A DNA stretch of 64,000 bases. Source: Tunturiibacter empetritectus. Its GTDB lineage: Bacteria > Acidobacteriota > Terriglobia > Terriglobales > Acidobacteriaceae. This document shows, in pieces, positions 34,408 through 43,700 of the stretch. Where the stretch lies: the NCBI RefSeq assembly GCF_013410875.1, contig NZ_JACCCU010000003.1, forward strand, positions 682,001-746,000, given 5' to 3'. The notes beneath the pieces are model-generated. The model was not told the origin of the DNA and made no database searches. It saw only the letters and a list, made by a program, of their open reading frames with translations. The first letter of the stretch is position 1, and every line of letters begins with the position of its first letter. The translations under genes and the position numbers were made by a program.

Positions 34408-34608
34408 ATGGCTGTTGTTTGTCCTGAATGCGATAACCCGATTGTGGTTGACGTCGATGAGGTGGAAGAGGGAGAGACGGTGCAGTGCGATGAGTGCGGC
34501 GTCGATCTCGAGGTGGTTTCTGTGGATCCGCTGGAGCTGGCGGCTGTCGACGAGGCGGGTTATGACGATGAAGATGTGACGCATACCGACGAAGAGGAAG
34601 AGGAGTAA
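34408..34608 (+). CDS. LysW-like zinc-ribbon protein with acidic tail
   Basis: 66 residues. VCPECDNPI and QCDECGVDLEVVSVDPLEL match the amino-group carrier protein LysW (two Cys pairs, then the VVSLDPLEL segment). LysW carriers end in EDWGE, whose last Glu bears the substrate; here the end is DEEEEE, so the carrier motif is missing. No lysX, lysZ, lysY or lysJ is in the window. It may be a paralogue with another function, or use a terminal Glu in a different context. GGAGG precedes the ATG. The gene is 38 bases from the next + gene. Confidence 0.88.
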   Translation: MAVVCPECDNPIVVDVDEVEEGETVQCDECGVDLEVVSVDPLELAAVDEAGYDDEDVTHTDEEEEE

Positions 34609-34633
34609 CGGCTGATCTGGATGGGGATAGCCG

Positions 34634-34639
34634 TATACT
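34634..34639 (+). promoter_or_regulatory. -10 element (TATACT) 7 bases before the next start codon
   Basis: TATACT ends 7 bases before the ATG at 34647, so transcription would begin at or next to the start codon and the mRNA would be leaderless. No strong -35 is seen. Confidence 0.4.
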
Positions 34640-34646
34640 GAAAACT

Positions 34647-35033
34647 ATGAAGCGTACCGGGTTCTTGCTCCGTTCGTCTGCTGGTAAAGTGATCCTCGCC
34701 TTTTGTTCGATGGTGGTTGTCGCGGGTGCTGTGCTGTCGGTCTATGCGGTGGCGGAGCAGCGGGGCCCTGTGCAGCGGGTTGTGCAGGGCAAGGTGATGG
34801 ATAGCGGCGGGGCGATTGTGAAGGGTGCGGTGGTTTATCTGAAGGATGACCATAGCCTGACGGTGAAGAGCTACTTTTCCGATGACGAGGGCGGCTACCG
34901 GTTTGGGCAGCTGGCGCAGAATACCGACTATGAGATCTGGGCGGAGAGTAATGGGAAGAAGAGCGCCGTGAAGACGATCAGCTCGTTCGATAACAAGAAT
35001 CAGTTTTTTATTGATTTGAAGATTGGGAAGTAG
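34647..35033 (+). CDS. Exported protein with carboxypeptidase regulatory-like (CarbopepD/CNA-B-like) domain
   Basis: 128 residues. The N-terminus has a basic start and a hydrophobic segment (VILAFCSMVVVAGAVLSVYAVA), either a signal peptide or an anchor. The remainder, VVQGKVMDSGGAIVKGAVVYLKDD followed by DEGGYRFGQLAQNTDYEIWAES, is a beta-sandwich of the carboxypeptidase regulatory-like type, common in secreted Acidobacteriota proteins. No enzymatic residues. The function is probably structural or carbohydrate-related binding at the surface (inference). No clear RBS; a -10 box directly upstream suggests a leaderless message. Confidence 0.85.
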   Translation: MKRTGFLLRSSAGKVILAFCSMVVVAGAVLSVYAVAEQRGPVQRVVQGKVMDSGGAIVKGAVVYLKDDHSLTVKSYFSDDEGGYRFGQLAQNTDYEIWAESNGKKSAVKTISSFDNKNQFFIDLKIGK

Positions 35034-35063
35034 CTCGCCCTGGTCTCGTACAGATAAAAGATA

Positions 35064-35172
35064 TGTCCTGCCGGACGGGCCTCCTGCGCGGAGTGCGGTC
35101 ACTTCGTGACTTGTATACCTTGTCCTGGTTTGGTCGACATGCTTGGTCCTCCCTTTGGTCGGAAGGAGGACC
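35064..35172. repeat. Dispersed palindromic element, copy D (right end lost)
   Basis: TGTCCTGCCGGACGGGC, hairpin CTCC-GCGCGGAG, GGTCACTTCGTGACTTGTATACC, then a diverged centre ending GGTCCTCCCTTTGGTCGGAAGG. It lies between the carboxypeptidase-regulatory-like gene and the ferritin-like gene. It has no right terminal repeat. Confidence 0.85.
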
Positions 35173-35194
35173 TTGGGCTGGTTGCGGGAACGCG

Positions 35195-35674
35195 CTAGTC
35201 GGCGATGCCTGGGTTGGGTGGGTCTACGCCCAGGGCTGTGGCTAAGGCGATGAGGTGGTCCTGCTCCTGCATGAGGATCTCGCGGATGGACTCGCCGATG
35301 GCGAACTCGTTGAGCTCATCACACTGCCGGATGCGGCGGCGATAGTTTCGGATGGTCTCGGTCTCGTTTTCGAGGTCAAAGCGGAGCATGTCCTCGTTCT
35401 TTTCTGAGGTCTTTACAGGCTTCGGGGTGACGGAGGGCATGCCGCCGAGATAGTCGATGTGGTTGGCCAAGGCGATGGCGTGGGCAAGCTCTTCGGTGGC
35501 GTGGACCGCGAGCTCGTCGGCGATGTTCATGTACTGGGCGCCTTTGAGGACCTGCGAATAGTTCACGTAGGCGATGATGGCCTGATATTCGCGGGAGAGA
35601 TCTTCGTTGAGGAGGTCGATTAGTTTTTCGCGGGTGATGGCGGTGGGTGTTGCGCTTGCTTTTTGGTCGGACAT
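35195..35674 (-). CDS. Ferritin-like (bacterioferritin/Dps-type) protein
   Basis: 159 residues, a four-helix bundle with a di-iron pattern: Glu in SREYQAIIAYVNY, ATEELAHAIALANHID, a Glu-rich third helix (ENETETIRNYRRR) and EQDHLIAL in the last helix. The arrangement is that of ferritin-like proteins called bacterioferritin in databases; iron storage or oxidation of ferrous iron is likely. No heme-ligand Met is obvious. GGAGAATTC lies ahead of the ATG. Next to galU and the element D copy; no Fur box was identified. Confidence 0.9.
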   Translation of the reverse strand: MSDQKASATPTAITREKLIDLLNEDLSREYQAIIAYVNYSQVLKGAQYMNIADELAVHATEELAHAIALANHIDYLGGMPSVTPKPVKTSEKNEDMLRFDLENETETIRNYRRRIRQCDELNEFAIGESIREILMQEQDHLIALATALGVDPPNPGIAD

Positions 35675-35857
35675 GAATTCTCCAGTTGATTCTGCGGTAG
35701 TGGTCTCGCTTGTGAGATGCAGGAATGGAAGTGCACGTTGGGGCGGCGAGGGAACGAATCAGCTTTTGCTGCGTTAGCAGCTGCGACAGCAGATTCCTCC
35801 GCGTTGTTGCGGAATGACCAAGGAGCCGGATAAACAGCAATGCCAGCAAACGGGTAG

Positions 35858-36766
35858 CTAAACGGGAAAGGACTTTAGCCAAGTGCGGAAGGCGGGGCCG
35901 AGGTCTTTGTGTTTCAGGGCGTACTCTACGGTGGCGCGGAGGTAGCCTTGTTTGTCGCCGGCGTCGTGACGCTTGCCTTCGTAGACGAAGCCGTAGACTT
36001 TTTCGTGCTGGAGGAGCGCCTTGATGCCGTCGGTGAGTTGGAGTTCGCCGCCTGCGCCGGGGGTGATGTGCTCGAGCATGTCGAAGATGCGCGGGGTGAG
36101 AATGTAACGGCCGATGATCGCATTCTGCGAGGGCGCGTCTTCGGGTTTGGGTTTTTCGACGAGATTTTTGACGGCGAGCAAGCGCGGGTTTTTGGGGTCG
36201 GGCGTGCAGTCGAGGCAGCCGTAGTTCTGGATGGCCGCGCCTTCGACGATCTCTGAGCCGAGGATGCTGGACATCTCTCCGTTCGCGGCTTGGGTTTCGT
36301 TGAACGCTTCGACCATCTGCTTCATGCAGGGGGTGGTGGCGTCGACGAGGTCGTCGGGGAGGATGACGGCAAAGGGCTCGTTGCCGACGAGCTCTTTGGC
36401 CATGAGGACGGCGTGTCCGAGGCCGAGGGGTTCGGGCTGACGGGTGTAGGTGATCTTGGCGAGCTTTGAGACCGAGCGGGCGACTTCGAGGAGGGCGGTT
36501 TTGTTCTTGGCGGCGAGGGAGGCTTCGAGCTCGGGGCTGGAGTCGAAGTGATCTTCCATGGTGGACTTGCCGCGGCCGGTGACGATGATGATCTCGGTGC
36601 AGCCGGCGGCTACGGCCTCTTCGACGCCGTACTGGATGAGCGGCTTGTCGACGAGACATAGCATCTCTTTGGGCATGGCTTTGGTGGCGGGAAGGAAGCG
36701 GGTGCCCATCCCTGCGGCAGGGAAGACGGCTTTGCGGATTTTTTGGGGAGTCATGTTTGATGTCAT
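35858..36766 (-). CDS. galU: UTP-glucose-1-phosphate uridylyltransferase
   Basis: Makes UDP-glucose for envelope polysaccharides and trehalose or glycogen. The 302-residue nucleotidyltransferase has the N-terminal signature FPAAGMGTRFLPATKAMPKEML, then QYGVEEAVAAGC, GRGKSTMEDHFD, LPDDLVD and the C-terminal KRHDAGDKQGYLRA, all usual for GalU. The ATG at 36766 is taken; a second ATG (36754) is also possible and neither has a strong RBS. It stands alone. A 183-base gap with a short imperfect palindrome (about 35800-35815) lies between it and the ferritin-like gene. Confidence 0.95.
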   Translation of the reverse strand: MTSNMTPQKIRKAVFPAAGMGTRFLPATKAMPKEMLCLVDKPLIQYGVEEAVAAGCTEIIIVTGRGKSTMEDHFDSSPELEASLAAKNKTALLEVARSVSKLAKITYTRQPEPLGLGHAVLMAKELVGNEPFAVILPDDLVDATTPCMKQMVEAFNETQAANGEMSSILGSEIVEGAAIQNYGCLDCTPDPKNPRLLAVKNLVEKPKPEDAPSQNAIIGRYILTPRIFDMLEHITPGAGGELQLTDGIKALLQHEKVYGFVYEGKRHDAGDKQGYLRATVEYALKHKDLGPAFRTWLKSFPV

Positions 36767-36904
36767 CAATTTTGTTGGATGCAGGTTGACTTTGAAAATG
36801 CTAACAGGGCTGGAGGAATGGTGGAATAGCCCGATCGGGTCGGGAAGAAAGTTGGATCTTTGAAATCAGTAGGGCAGCTTTTATGGGCGGTTGGGCTAAG
36901 GAGA

Positions 36905-37237
36905 CTATGCCGTAAGTGCGGGGTTGAGTTTGTACGATTTTTTTATCGGCTTGGCCCGCTGAATGCGCGATAGACGTTTGGGGGTGTGCATGGCTTCCCA
37001 CAGATCTGTCCGGCGCTGTGTGTTCAGCCAGAAGTCGGCGGAGTTGCCGAAGACACGCCCCAGGATCAAGGCAGTATCTGCGGTGATGGCGCGGCGGTTA
37101 CGGCACAGCTCATTGATATGTTTCCGTGGCAGTCCCGCTTTTTCTGCTAACTCGATCTGAGTTATGTTGAGCGGTTCCATGAACTCTTCCGTCAACATCT
37201 CACCTACTGTGACTGGCTTTCTTTTTGTGTTCAACAT
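36905..37237 (-). CDS. higA: HigA-family antitoxin (XRE helix-turn-helix)
   Basis: Antitoxin and autorepressor of a type II toxin-antitoxin pair. 110 residues with VTVGEMLTEEFMEPLNITQIE, the opening typical of HigA addiction-module proteins, an HTH (QIELAEKAGLPRKHINELC) and the GNSADFWLNTQRRTDLWEA segment. The basic tail is slightly longer than usual. The toxin gene higB lies 48 bases upstream on the same strand, the characteristic toxin-first order of hig loci. The N-terminus should bind the operator palindrome at 37584-37608. Confidence 0.93.
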   Translation of the reverse strand: MLNTKRKPVTVGEMLTEEFMEPLNITQIELAEKAGLPRKHINELCRNRRAITADTALILGRVFGNSADFWLNTQRRTDLWEAMHTPKRLSRIQRAKPIKKSYKLNPALTA

Positions 37238-37285
37238 AGAGGTTCTCCGATACCGGCTTCCAGATTCAAACTGACAGCATGATGT

Positions 37286-37576
37286 TCAGCGATAAGAATG
37301 ATTGTCTAAGTAGACTTGAGCAGCTTTGCCGCCGCTCCATTGGAATACCAGCCGCCATTGATTGTTGACCCTGATTGAGTGCCAATCCTCCAATTTACCT
37401 TTCAACTTCTCGAAGTGGTTGCTGGGTGGGACGCGAAGGTCTGCGTCGCTGGTTGCATCGTCGAGCAACTGCAATTTGCGGAATAGCCTGTCTTCGAGGT
37501 CGGCAGGGATTCTCTTCGAACGAGTATCGTTTTCGAAGAAGTTCCTGAGCCAGGTTTCGCGCCAACTCGTAATCAT
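37286..37576 (-). CDS. higB: HigB-family toxin (RelE/ParE-like mRNA interferase)
   Basis: 96 residues starting MITSWRETWLRNFFEN. Features are the family's RKLQLLDDATSDADLRVPPSNHFEKLKG and NNQWRLVFQWSGGKAAQVYLDNHSYR, giving the RelE-fold strands with the usual Arg and His/Tyr residues. HigB toxins cut mRNA on the ribosome. The frame is open six codons upstream, but that stretch lies inside the operator palindrome, so the ATG at 37576 is preferred. Intact toxin and antitoxin suggest a working module. Confidence 0.93.
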   Translation of the reverse strand: MITSWRETWLRNFFENDTRSKRIPADLEDRLFRKLQLLDDATSDADLRVPPSNHFEKLKGKLEDWHSIRVNNQWRLVFQWSGGKAAQVYLDNHSYR

Positions 37577-37583
37577 TGTACGG

Positions 37584-37608
37584 CACTGTACCACACAGCG
37601 GTACAGTG
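37584..37608. promoter_or_regulatory. Operator palindrome of the higBA promoter
   Basis: Perfect 9-bp inverted repeat CACTGTACC / GGTACAGTG with a 7-base spacer, 8 bases upstream of the higB start and 6 bases after the stop of the DUF885 gene. Its placement in the only possible promoter interval fits a HigA autorepression site. Confidence 0.75.
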
Positions 37609-37613
37609 TCCTA

Positions 37614-39407
37614 TTACAGGACGGGGGAGTCGTCGTGGAGCATGGCTTTGCGGACGATTTTGATGGGAGCGAATCCCTGACGCATGAAGTTGTCGTGGAA
37701 GTCCTGGAGGTTGAAGGCTGTGCCTTGTTTTTTCATCATGTCGGCGCGGAGCTTCATGATTTGGAGCTTGCCGAGGGTGTAGTAGAGGTAGGTGGCGTCG
37801 GCGGTGCCGCGCTTGGTTTCGACGAGACCGACGGAGTGGGACTGATAGCCGTCGGTGACGAAGAAGTTGACGGCCTGGTCGATCGTCCACTGACCTCCGG
37901 GGGTGCCCAGGCCGGTGTGGAGCTTGATGGAGTTGACGAAGCGGGCGTCGCGGAGAAGGGCGTCCTGAATCTGGCCGAGGCGGATGAGTTTGGCTTCGCG
38001 CTCGTTCTGGGCGCCAGTGCCGGGTTGGCCGTACCCTTGGTCGAGCATCATCTGCTCGGTGTAGTGGGCCCAGCCTTCGATATTGGTGCTGGCGCCGAGG
38101 ACCTTGCGAATGGTGGAGGGGAACTGCGGGGTCCAGAGGAACTGGATGTAGTGGCCGGGGTAGGCCTCGTGGACACTGGTGGAGATGATGGTGCCGACGT
38201 TGAACTCGGACATGTGTTCGGCGATGTGTTCGGGAGTCCAGGTTTTTTCAGGCAGCGTTACGTTGAAGTAGGCCTTGGTGGAGTGGGTCTCGAAGGGGCC
38301 GGGCGGGTCCATGGAGGCCGAGGTGGTGGCGCGCTCGAAGGGCGGGGTCTCCTCTAAGGTGGGCTCGACCTTGGAGGGGATGGTGATGATGTGGTGGGTG
38401 TTGATGAAGTCGATGAGGCTGGAGAAAGTGTCGTTGAAGGTGCTGAGGAGCTTGTCGGGTGCGGGGTGGATGGTGGCTAGTTCGGCGAGGACTTGTTGCG
38501 GAGTTTTGGTGGGGTCGACTTCTTTGGCTACGCGGGCGAACTCGGCCTGGTTTTTGTGCAGGTCGGCGTAGGCGATCTCGAGGAGGTGATCGAGGGGGAT
38601 GTCGACCATCTCGTCGTAGCTGAGTTTTTTGGCGAAGGTGTCGGCGCCGAACTTGAAGTCGCCGTTGGAGCGGGGGAGGAGATCGGATTTGAGCCAGGCC
38701 TCGTAGGATTTGAGAGCTTCGATGACAGCGGCGTTCGATTTGGCGAAGGCGGCCTTGGTGTCGGGGTCGGTGGCATCAGTGAATGCGGAGGGGACGTCGT
38801 TCTGGAAGAAGCTTATGTCGCCGTCGAGTTGTTCCAGGGCTATTTCGGTGTAGATGTGCGGAGGGTTTTTGAGATTTTTGCGAGCTTCGAGGAGGACCTG
38901 CGGCATCTGGTTTTCGCGGGCTATGAGGGATTTGAGGCGTGTGTCGGCTGAGGCGTAGGGCCGCTCCATGATGACGAAAGCGGAGGCGGTGATGCCGGTG
39001 GAGTAGTTGTCGGGATTCTTCTCCCAGGGGCGGATGACCTCGAGGGTGAGGAGGGTGCTGCGGATGTTGTTGAGGAGGATGGCGCGGTCGCCGGCTACGG
39101 AAGCGTCGAGTGCGGAGGGGTCGATGGCTTCGACTTTCTTCTCGTAGGTGTGCAGAGCGGCGATTTGTTTCTGGATGTTGGCGGCGGAGTAGTCTTCGAG
39201 CTTGTCGTCGTACTGATGGAGGCCCGCGGAGGTGCCGGCGGTGGGGCCGAAGTGGAAGTAGACGTCGGAGAAGTACTGATCGGCGAGGTAGTTGAAGGTC
39301 TGGCCGCCGCCGTCGGCCGAGAGGTGCTGGGCGTGGGCGGGCCGCATGGGGAGGAGGGCGAGAGCGGCGACGAAGAGGGCTTTGGAGGCGAAGATGCGGC
39401 TGGTCAT
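37614..39407 (-). CDS. Secreted DUF885 family protein (probable metallopeptidase-like)
   Basis: 597 residues with a signal peptide (ASKALFVAALALLPMRPAHAQ). The body matches the DUF885 family: LADQYFSDVYFHFGPTAGTSAGLHQYDD near the start, then HEAYPGHYIQFLW near residue 415, a HEXXXGH-type zinc-ligand motif, and RRGTADATYLYYTLGKLQIMKLR near the end. Proteins of this family are abundant in Acidobacteriota; most are uncharacterised, and zinc-dependent peptidase activity is inferred from the motif. A cupin gene 14 bases upstream is probably co-transcribed. The gene runs up to the higBA operator. Confidence 0.9.
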   Translation of the reverse strand: MTSRIFASKALFVAALALLPMRPAHAQHLSADGGGQTFNYLADQYFSDVYFHFGPTAGTSAGLHQYDDKLEDYSAANIQKQIAALHTYEKKVEAIDPSALDASVAGDRAILLNNIRSTLLTLEVIRPWEKNPDNYSTGITASAFVIMERPYASADTRLKSLIARENQMPQVLLEARKNLKNPPHIYTEIALEQLDGDISFFQNDVPSAFTDATDPDTKAAFAKSNAAVIEALKSYEAWLKSDLLPRSNGDFKFGADTFAKKLSYDEMVDIPLDHLLEIAYADLHKNQAEFARVAKEVDPTKTPQQVLAELATIHPAPDKLLSTFNDTFSSLIDFINTHHIITIPSKVEPTLEETPPFERATTSASMDPPGPFETHSTKAYFNVTLPEKTWTPEHIAEHMSEFNVGTIISTSVHEAYPGHYIQFLWTPQFPSTIRKVLGASTNIEGWAHYTEQMMLDQGYGQPGTGAQNEREAKLIRLGQIQDALLRDARFVNSIKLHTGLGTPGGQWTIDQAVNFFVTDGYQSHSVGLVETKRGTADATYLYYTLGKLQIMKLRADMMKKQGTAFNLQDFHDNFMRQGFAPIKIVRKAMLHDDSPVL

Positions 39408-39421
39408 GAGGTGCGACCAGT

Positions 39422-39895
39422 TTACGGCAGAGTGAGGATGAATGGGCCGTGATCCTGGACGGGCGGGGACGGGAGGCCCGCCGGGATGACGTCGTAGTGG
39501 GCCATGACGCTGCCGATGTCGGCGAGATTGGGTGGGTCTTCGGCTTTGAGGATGCGGGAGAGCTCGTGGAAGTACTCGGGACCGAGGAGGCCGGGGGTGA
39601 GCAGGCAGATGATGCGGGCGGTTTGTTGCTGATCGTTGAGGTAGGAGTGTACGGTGCCGCGCGGAATGTAGAGATGCTGTCCGGGATGGAGGGTGATTTT
39701 GCGCTGGTCGACGATCCAGGTCGTGATGCCGTTCATCGCAAAGACCGTCTCTTCGGATTCGCGGTGAAGGTGGGGGATGTTGAGGTGAGCGTGAGGTGGG
39801 ATGAGGAGCTCGAAGACGTCCGCGGCGCCCTGGGTCTCATGGCGGCTCTGAAGGAAGGTGATGGTGAGTTTACCGATCTGGATGGGCTGATGCAT
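39422..39895 (-). CDS. Cupin-domain protein
   Basis: 157 residues, one double-stranded beta-helix. Metal ligands are visible as PHAHLNIPHLHRESEETVF in motif 1 and PRGTVHSYLN in motif 2. There is a C-terminal extension of about 50 residues (GPEYFHELSRILKAEDPP). Stand-alone cupins serve as dioxygenases, isomerases or binding proteins, so the activity cannot be named. No signal peptide. It is the first gene of a likely two-gene unit with the DUF885 gene (14-base gap). Confidence 0.9.
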   Translation of the reverse strand: MHQPIQIGKLTITFLQSRHETQGAADVFELLIPPHAHLNIPHLHRESEETVFAMNGITTWIVDQRKITLHPGQHLYIPRGTVHSYLNDQQQTARIICLLTPGLLGPEYFHELSRILKAEDPPNLADIGSVMAHYDVIPAGLPSPPVQDHGPFILTLP

Positions 39896-40004
39896 AAGAC
39901 CCTTTCCCGTCTCGATACGAGGAGGACGGCTTCGGTGACTGCTTATTAGGACACCGAGTGGAGGAAAAGGTTACGGAGAGTAGTGAGGAGCTGCGTTCAG
40001 GGCG

Positions 40005-40484
40005 CTACGGTAGAGTGTATTCGAAGTCGTAGGAGTGTTTGCCGTCGACGATGTTGATGGACATTGCGCCGGCGAGGCCGATGAGCTGGCCGGTACCGGA
40101 GTCGGGGACCACGGTGACGCTGAGTGTGGGGGTGCCGCGCATCATGGTGCCGGTGTGCTGAAGGAAGAAGGTGCCGGTGTGGCCTTTGAGGGTGCCGGTG
40201 ACGATCTCGAGGGCGACGTAGCCTCCTGAAGAGCCTTTGGCTCCGGAGCCTACGGCGAGCATGGTGCCTTTGCTGGTGGCTTCAAGGTCGCCGTGGAAGT
40301 GCTTGTCGATGAGCATGCGGGCGATAGAGGGCGAGCCTGCTGTTGCGTCGGCGGGCTGCGGGGCTATCTTTACGTCGAAGGAGCCGGTGGCGTGTTGGGT
40401 GGCCTCGGCTGCTTTACTCGCCTGGGGATTGGCTCCAGGAGTTACGGTGAGGGCGAGGGTCAGGCACAAGAGGAGGGTCTTCAT
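40005..40484 (-). CDS. DUF3224 family protein, exported
   Basis: 159 residues with a short signal peptide (LLLCLTLALTVTPGANPQ). The domain shows ATGSFDVKIAPQ, then DKHFHGDLEATSKGTMLAVGSG, GGYVALEIVTGTLKGHTGTFFLQHTG and a C-terminal GKHSYDFEYTLP, the DUF3224 pattern (allene oxide cyclase-like barrel). Function unknown; most homologues lack a signal peptide, whereas this one seems to be exported. It stands alone between the cupin gene and the hexanucleotide repeat. Confidence 0.88.
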   Translation of the reverse strand: MKTLLLCLTLALTVTPGANPQASKAAEATQHATGSFDVKIAPQPADATAGSPSIARMLIDKHFHGDLEATSKGTMLAVGSGAKGSSGGYVALEIVTGTLKGHTGTFFLQHTGTMMRGTPTLSVTVVPDSGTGQLIGLAGAMSINIVDGKHSYDFEYTLP

Positions 40485-40589
40485 GTTGCGGCCATCATCG
40501 GCTATTGGTGTGAGTGAGTCAATGAGGTGTGGGGTGGCTTTGCGGCTGAAAGGTTCGCACGGTTGTGGCGCGCTGAGTGCTTCGGGATC

Positions 40590-40686
40590 CTTCGCTGCGC
40601 TCAGGATGACAGCAGAGACAGCAACAGCAACGGCAACGGCAACAGCAACGGCAAAGGCAAAGGCAAAGGCAAAGGCAAAGGCAAAG
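40590..40686 (+). repeat. Hexanucleotide tandem repeat (GCAACA/GCAACG, then six GCAAAG)
   Basis: Five hexamers of the GCAACR type (40621-40650) are followed by six exact GCAAAG units (40651-40686). Just before (40590-40612) is GATCCTTCGCTGCGCTCAGGATGAC, an imperfect palindromic repeat. The tract is intergenic, 42 bases past the mfd stop. It resembles the hexamer tract at 29837-29913. Confidence 0.92.
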
Positions 40687-40728
40687 GCACAAACGGATCT
40701 TCGCGTGCTTAGAGGACGAGTGCGGAGA

Positions 40729-43700
40729 CTAGTTGGGGAGGGTAGTGTCGAGGGCGTCGAGGAGGGCGCGGGTTTCGGAGAGGACTTCTTCGGATTTTGC
40801 GGAGGGGAGGGGCCAGCGGAGGGTTCCCTGGGGGGTGAACTGGGCGCCGCGTTTGGTGTTGCGGCTGACCAGCTTCATCAACGTGGCGGGGTCTACGGTT
40901 TTGTTGTTGCCGTTGGTGAAGTGGGAGGGGTCGGCGTTGACGGCGGCGAATTTTACGTGGAGCATCTCGACGAAGGTCTTGATGGGTTGGGCTTTTCCTC
41001 CGCCGCGGGCGCTATTGCCGTTGGGGTTGGGAAGTTCGACTTGCGTGCGCTTGCGGTCGAGCTGGGAGATGCCGAGTTGCTCGCACTGGAGGCGGATTTC
41101 GCCTGCGGCGAGGAGATTCAAGACTGTTTCTGGTGGTGTGCCGTAGCGGTCTTGTAGTTCGGCGCGGACGTCGGCGAGGTCGGCTTGCGTTTGTGCGCCG
41201 GCGATGCGCTTGTACATGCGGAGGCGCTGGTTCTCTTCGGGGATGTAGTCGGAGTCGATGCGGACAGAGATGCCGAGGTTGATGACGGTGTTGGCGTGGG
41301 CGGGTTTTTCTTCTTCGCCCTTCATCTTGCGGACGGCTTCCTCGAGCATGGTGGTGTACATCTCGAAGCCGATGGCTTCGATGTGGCCTGACTGTTCGCC
41401 GCCGAGCATGTTGCCTGCGCCGCGGAGTTCGAGGTCGAGGGCGGCTATTTTGAAGCCTGCGCCCAGGTCGGAGAATTCTTTTAACGCGGCGAGGCGGCGG
41501 CGGGCTACTTCGGTGAGTTCGGTTTCGGGTGGGATGAGGAGATAGCTGTAGGCGCGGCGGTTGCTTCGGCCAACGCGGCCGCGGAGTTGATAGAGCTCGC
41601 TGAGTCCGTGGCGGTCGGCGCGGTTGATGATGATGGTGTTGGCGAGGGGGATGTCGAGGCCGTTTTCGATGATGCTGGTGGCGACGAGGACGTCGTACTC
41701 GTGGTTCATGAAGGCGAGCATGACGCGCTCGAGCTCGGCTTCGGGAAGCTGGCCGTGGCCGATGACGATGCGGGCTTGCGGGACCAGTTCGCGGATCTTG
41801 GATGCTAGTTCGTAGATGGTTTCTACGCGGTTGTGGACGAAGTAGACCTGGCCGCCGCGCTCGAGCTCCATCTCGACTGCGGTACGGATGAGTTTTTCGT
41901 CGAACTTGGCGACGATGGTCTGGATGGCCATGCGGTCTTTGGGTGGGGTCTCGATGACGGACATATCACGTAACCCAATCAGTGACATATGCAGGGTGCG
42001 CGGGATGGGCGTGGCGGACATGGAGAGCACGTCGATCGCGGCGCGCATCTGCTTGAGGCGCTCTTTGTGGCGGACTCCGAAGCGTTGCTCTTCATCGACG
42101 ACGAGGAGGCCGAGGTCCTGGAACTTCAGGTCTTTGGAGAGGATGGCGTGGGTGCCGATGAGGATGTCGATCTTGCCGGCTTCGGCTTTTTCGAGGATGA
42201 TCTTTTTTTCTTTGGCGGTACGGAAGCGGGAGATCATCTCGATGTTGACGGGGAAGTTGGCGAAGCGTTTTTTGAAGGACTCGAAGTGCTGGAAGCTGAG
42301 CACGGTTGTGGGCGTGAGGACTGCTACTTGTTTGGAGTCCTGCACGGCTTTGAAGGCGGCTCGCATGGCGACTTCAGTTTTGCCGTAGCCGACGTCGCCG
42401 CAGAGGAGTCGGTCCATGGGGCGAGTTGACTCCATGTCGGCCTTGATGTCGGCGATGGCGGTGAGCTGATCGTCGGTTTCGTTGAAGTCGAAGGCATCTT
42501 CGAACTCGTGCTGCATGTTGGTGTCGGGGGAGAAGGGTGTGCCGACGGCGGCCTGACGCTGCGCATAGAGCTTGAGTAGCTCGGCGGTCATGTCGGCCAT
42601 CGCTTTTTTTACGCGGGCTTTGGTCTTCTGCCAGGCTTGCGTGCCGAGTTTGTTTAATTCTGGCGGTGGGCCGGTTTCGCTGGAGCGGTACTTCTGGATG
42701 AGGTCGAGGCGCGTGAGAGGGACGTAGAGTTTTGCTTCGTCGGCGAACTCGAGGATCATGAGTTCGAGCGGCGGGGCGTCGTTCTCTTCGATGACGCGGA
42801 GGCCGCAGTAGCGGGAGATGCCGTGTTCGACGTGGACTACGTAGTCGCCTACGGCGAGGTCGCGGAAGTCGGAGATGAAGGCGGCGGCTTTGGATTTGCC
42901 GCGGCGGACCGGGCGGGCGGTTACGTCGGCGTCGTCGGTGAGGTCTTGCGCGCCGAAGATGACGATCTGGCCATGGGCGGTGCCTTTGTCGAGGGCTCGT
43001 TCACGAAGTTCAAGGATCTGGACGCCTGCGGCGATGGGGGTTTTGACGATGACGGGCGTGCGGAGGTCGATGGTGTTGCCGCCGAGGTAGCTGGACTCGG
43101 TGTAGACGGTGGAGGAGCCCGGGCTCTCGTTGCGGGAGCCGAGGCGGTAGGGGAGTTGGTACTCCTGCAGGAGGCCGGCGAGGCGCTCGACTTCGCCTTG
43201 ATTCGGGGCGGTGAGGAGGATGCGGGCTTCCTGTTTGATGAGGGAGTTGATGGCGTCGATCATGGCTGGGATGGAGCCGTGAAAGCGCATGGTGGGACGG
43301 GTGGCGAAGTCGACTTCGGAGAGGTCGCTGCGGTCGGCGTCGAGGATGTCGACTGCGCCGAGTTGGTCAAGCTCGATGCCGGAGAACTTGTGGAGGCGGT
43401 CGTCGAGATCCCAGGGGGAGAGGTAGATGTCTTCGGGACGGACGAGGTTGCCGATGCCGGAGCGCTCGTGGCGCTGCTCGATCTTGTTCCACCAGCGCTC
43501 GCCTTGATTTTTGATCATGGCCGGCTCTTCAAGGAAGACGCGCGGGGCGGTGGGGCTGCTGGCGCTGAGGAGGTCTAGGAGGGTGAGGTTGGCTCCGGCT
43601 ACGGGGGCGAAGAACTCCCAGCCGGGGAAGATGGTGGCTTCTACACCCCGGCGATAAGAAGCATCGCCGGGGACCCCGTATTCACCGGTGCGGGTGCTGA

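Noticed and set aside
34408..34608. LysW-dependent lysine or arginine biosynthesis locus
   Set aside because: The EDWGE end is missing and none of the pathway genes is present in the window.
40621..40686. CRISPR-like array
   Set aside because: Units are 6 bases with no spacers, and no cas genes are present.
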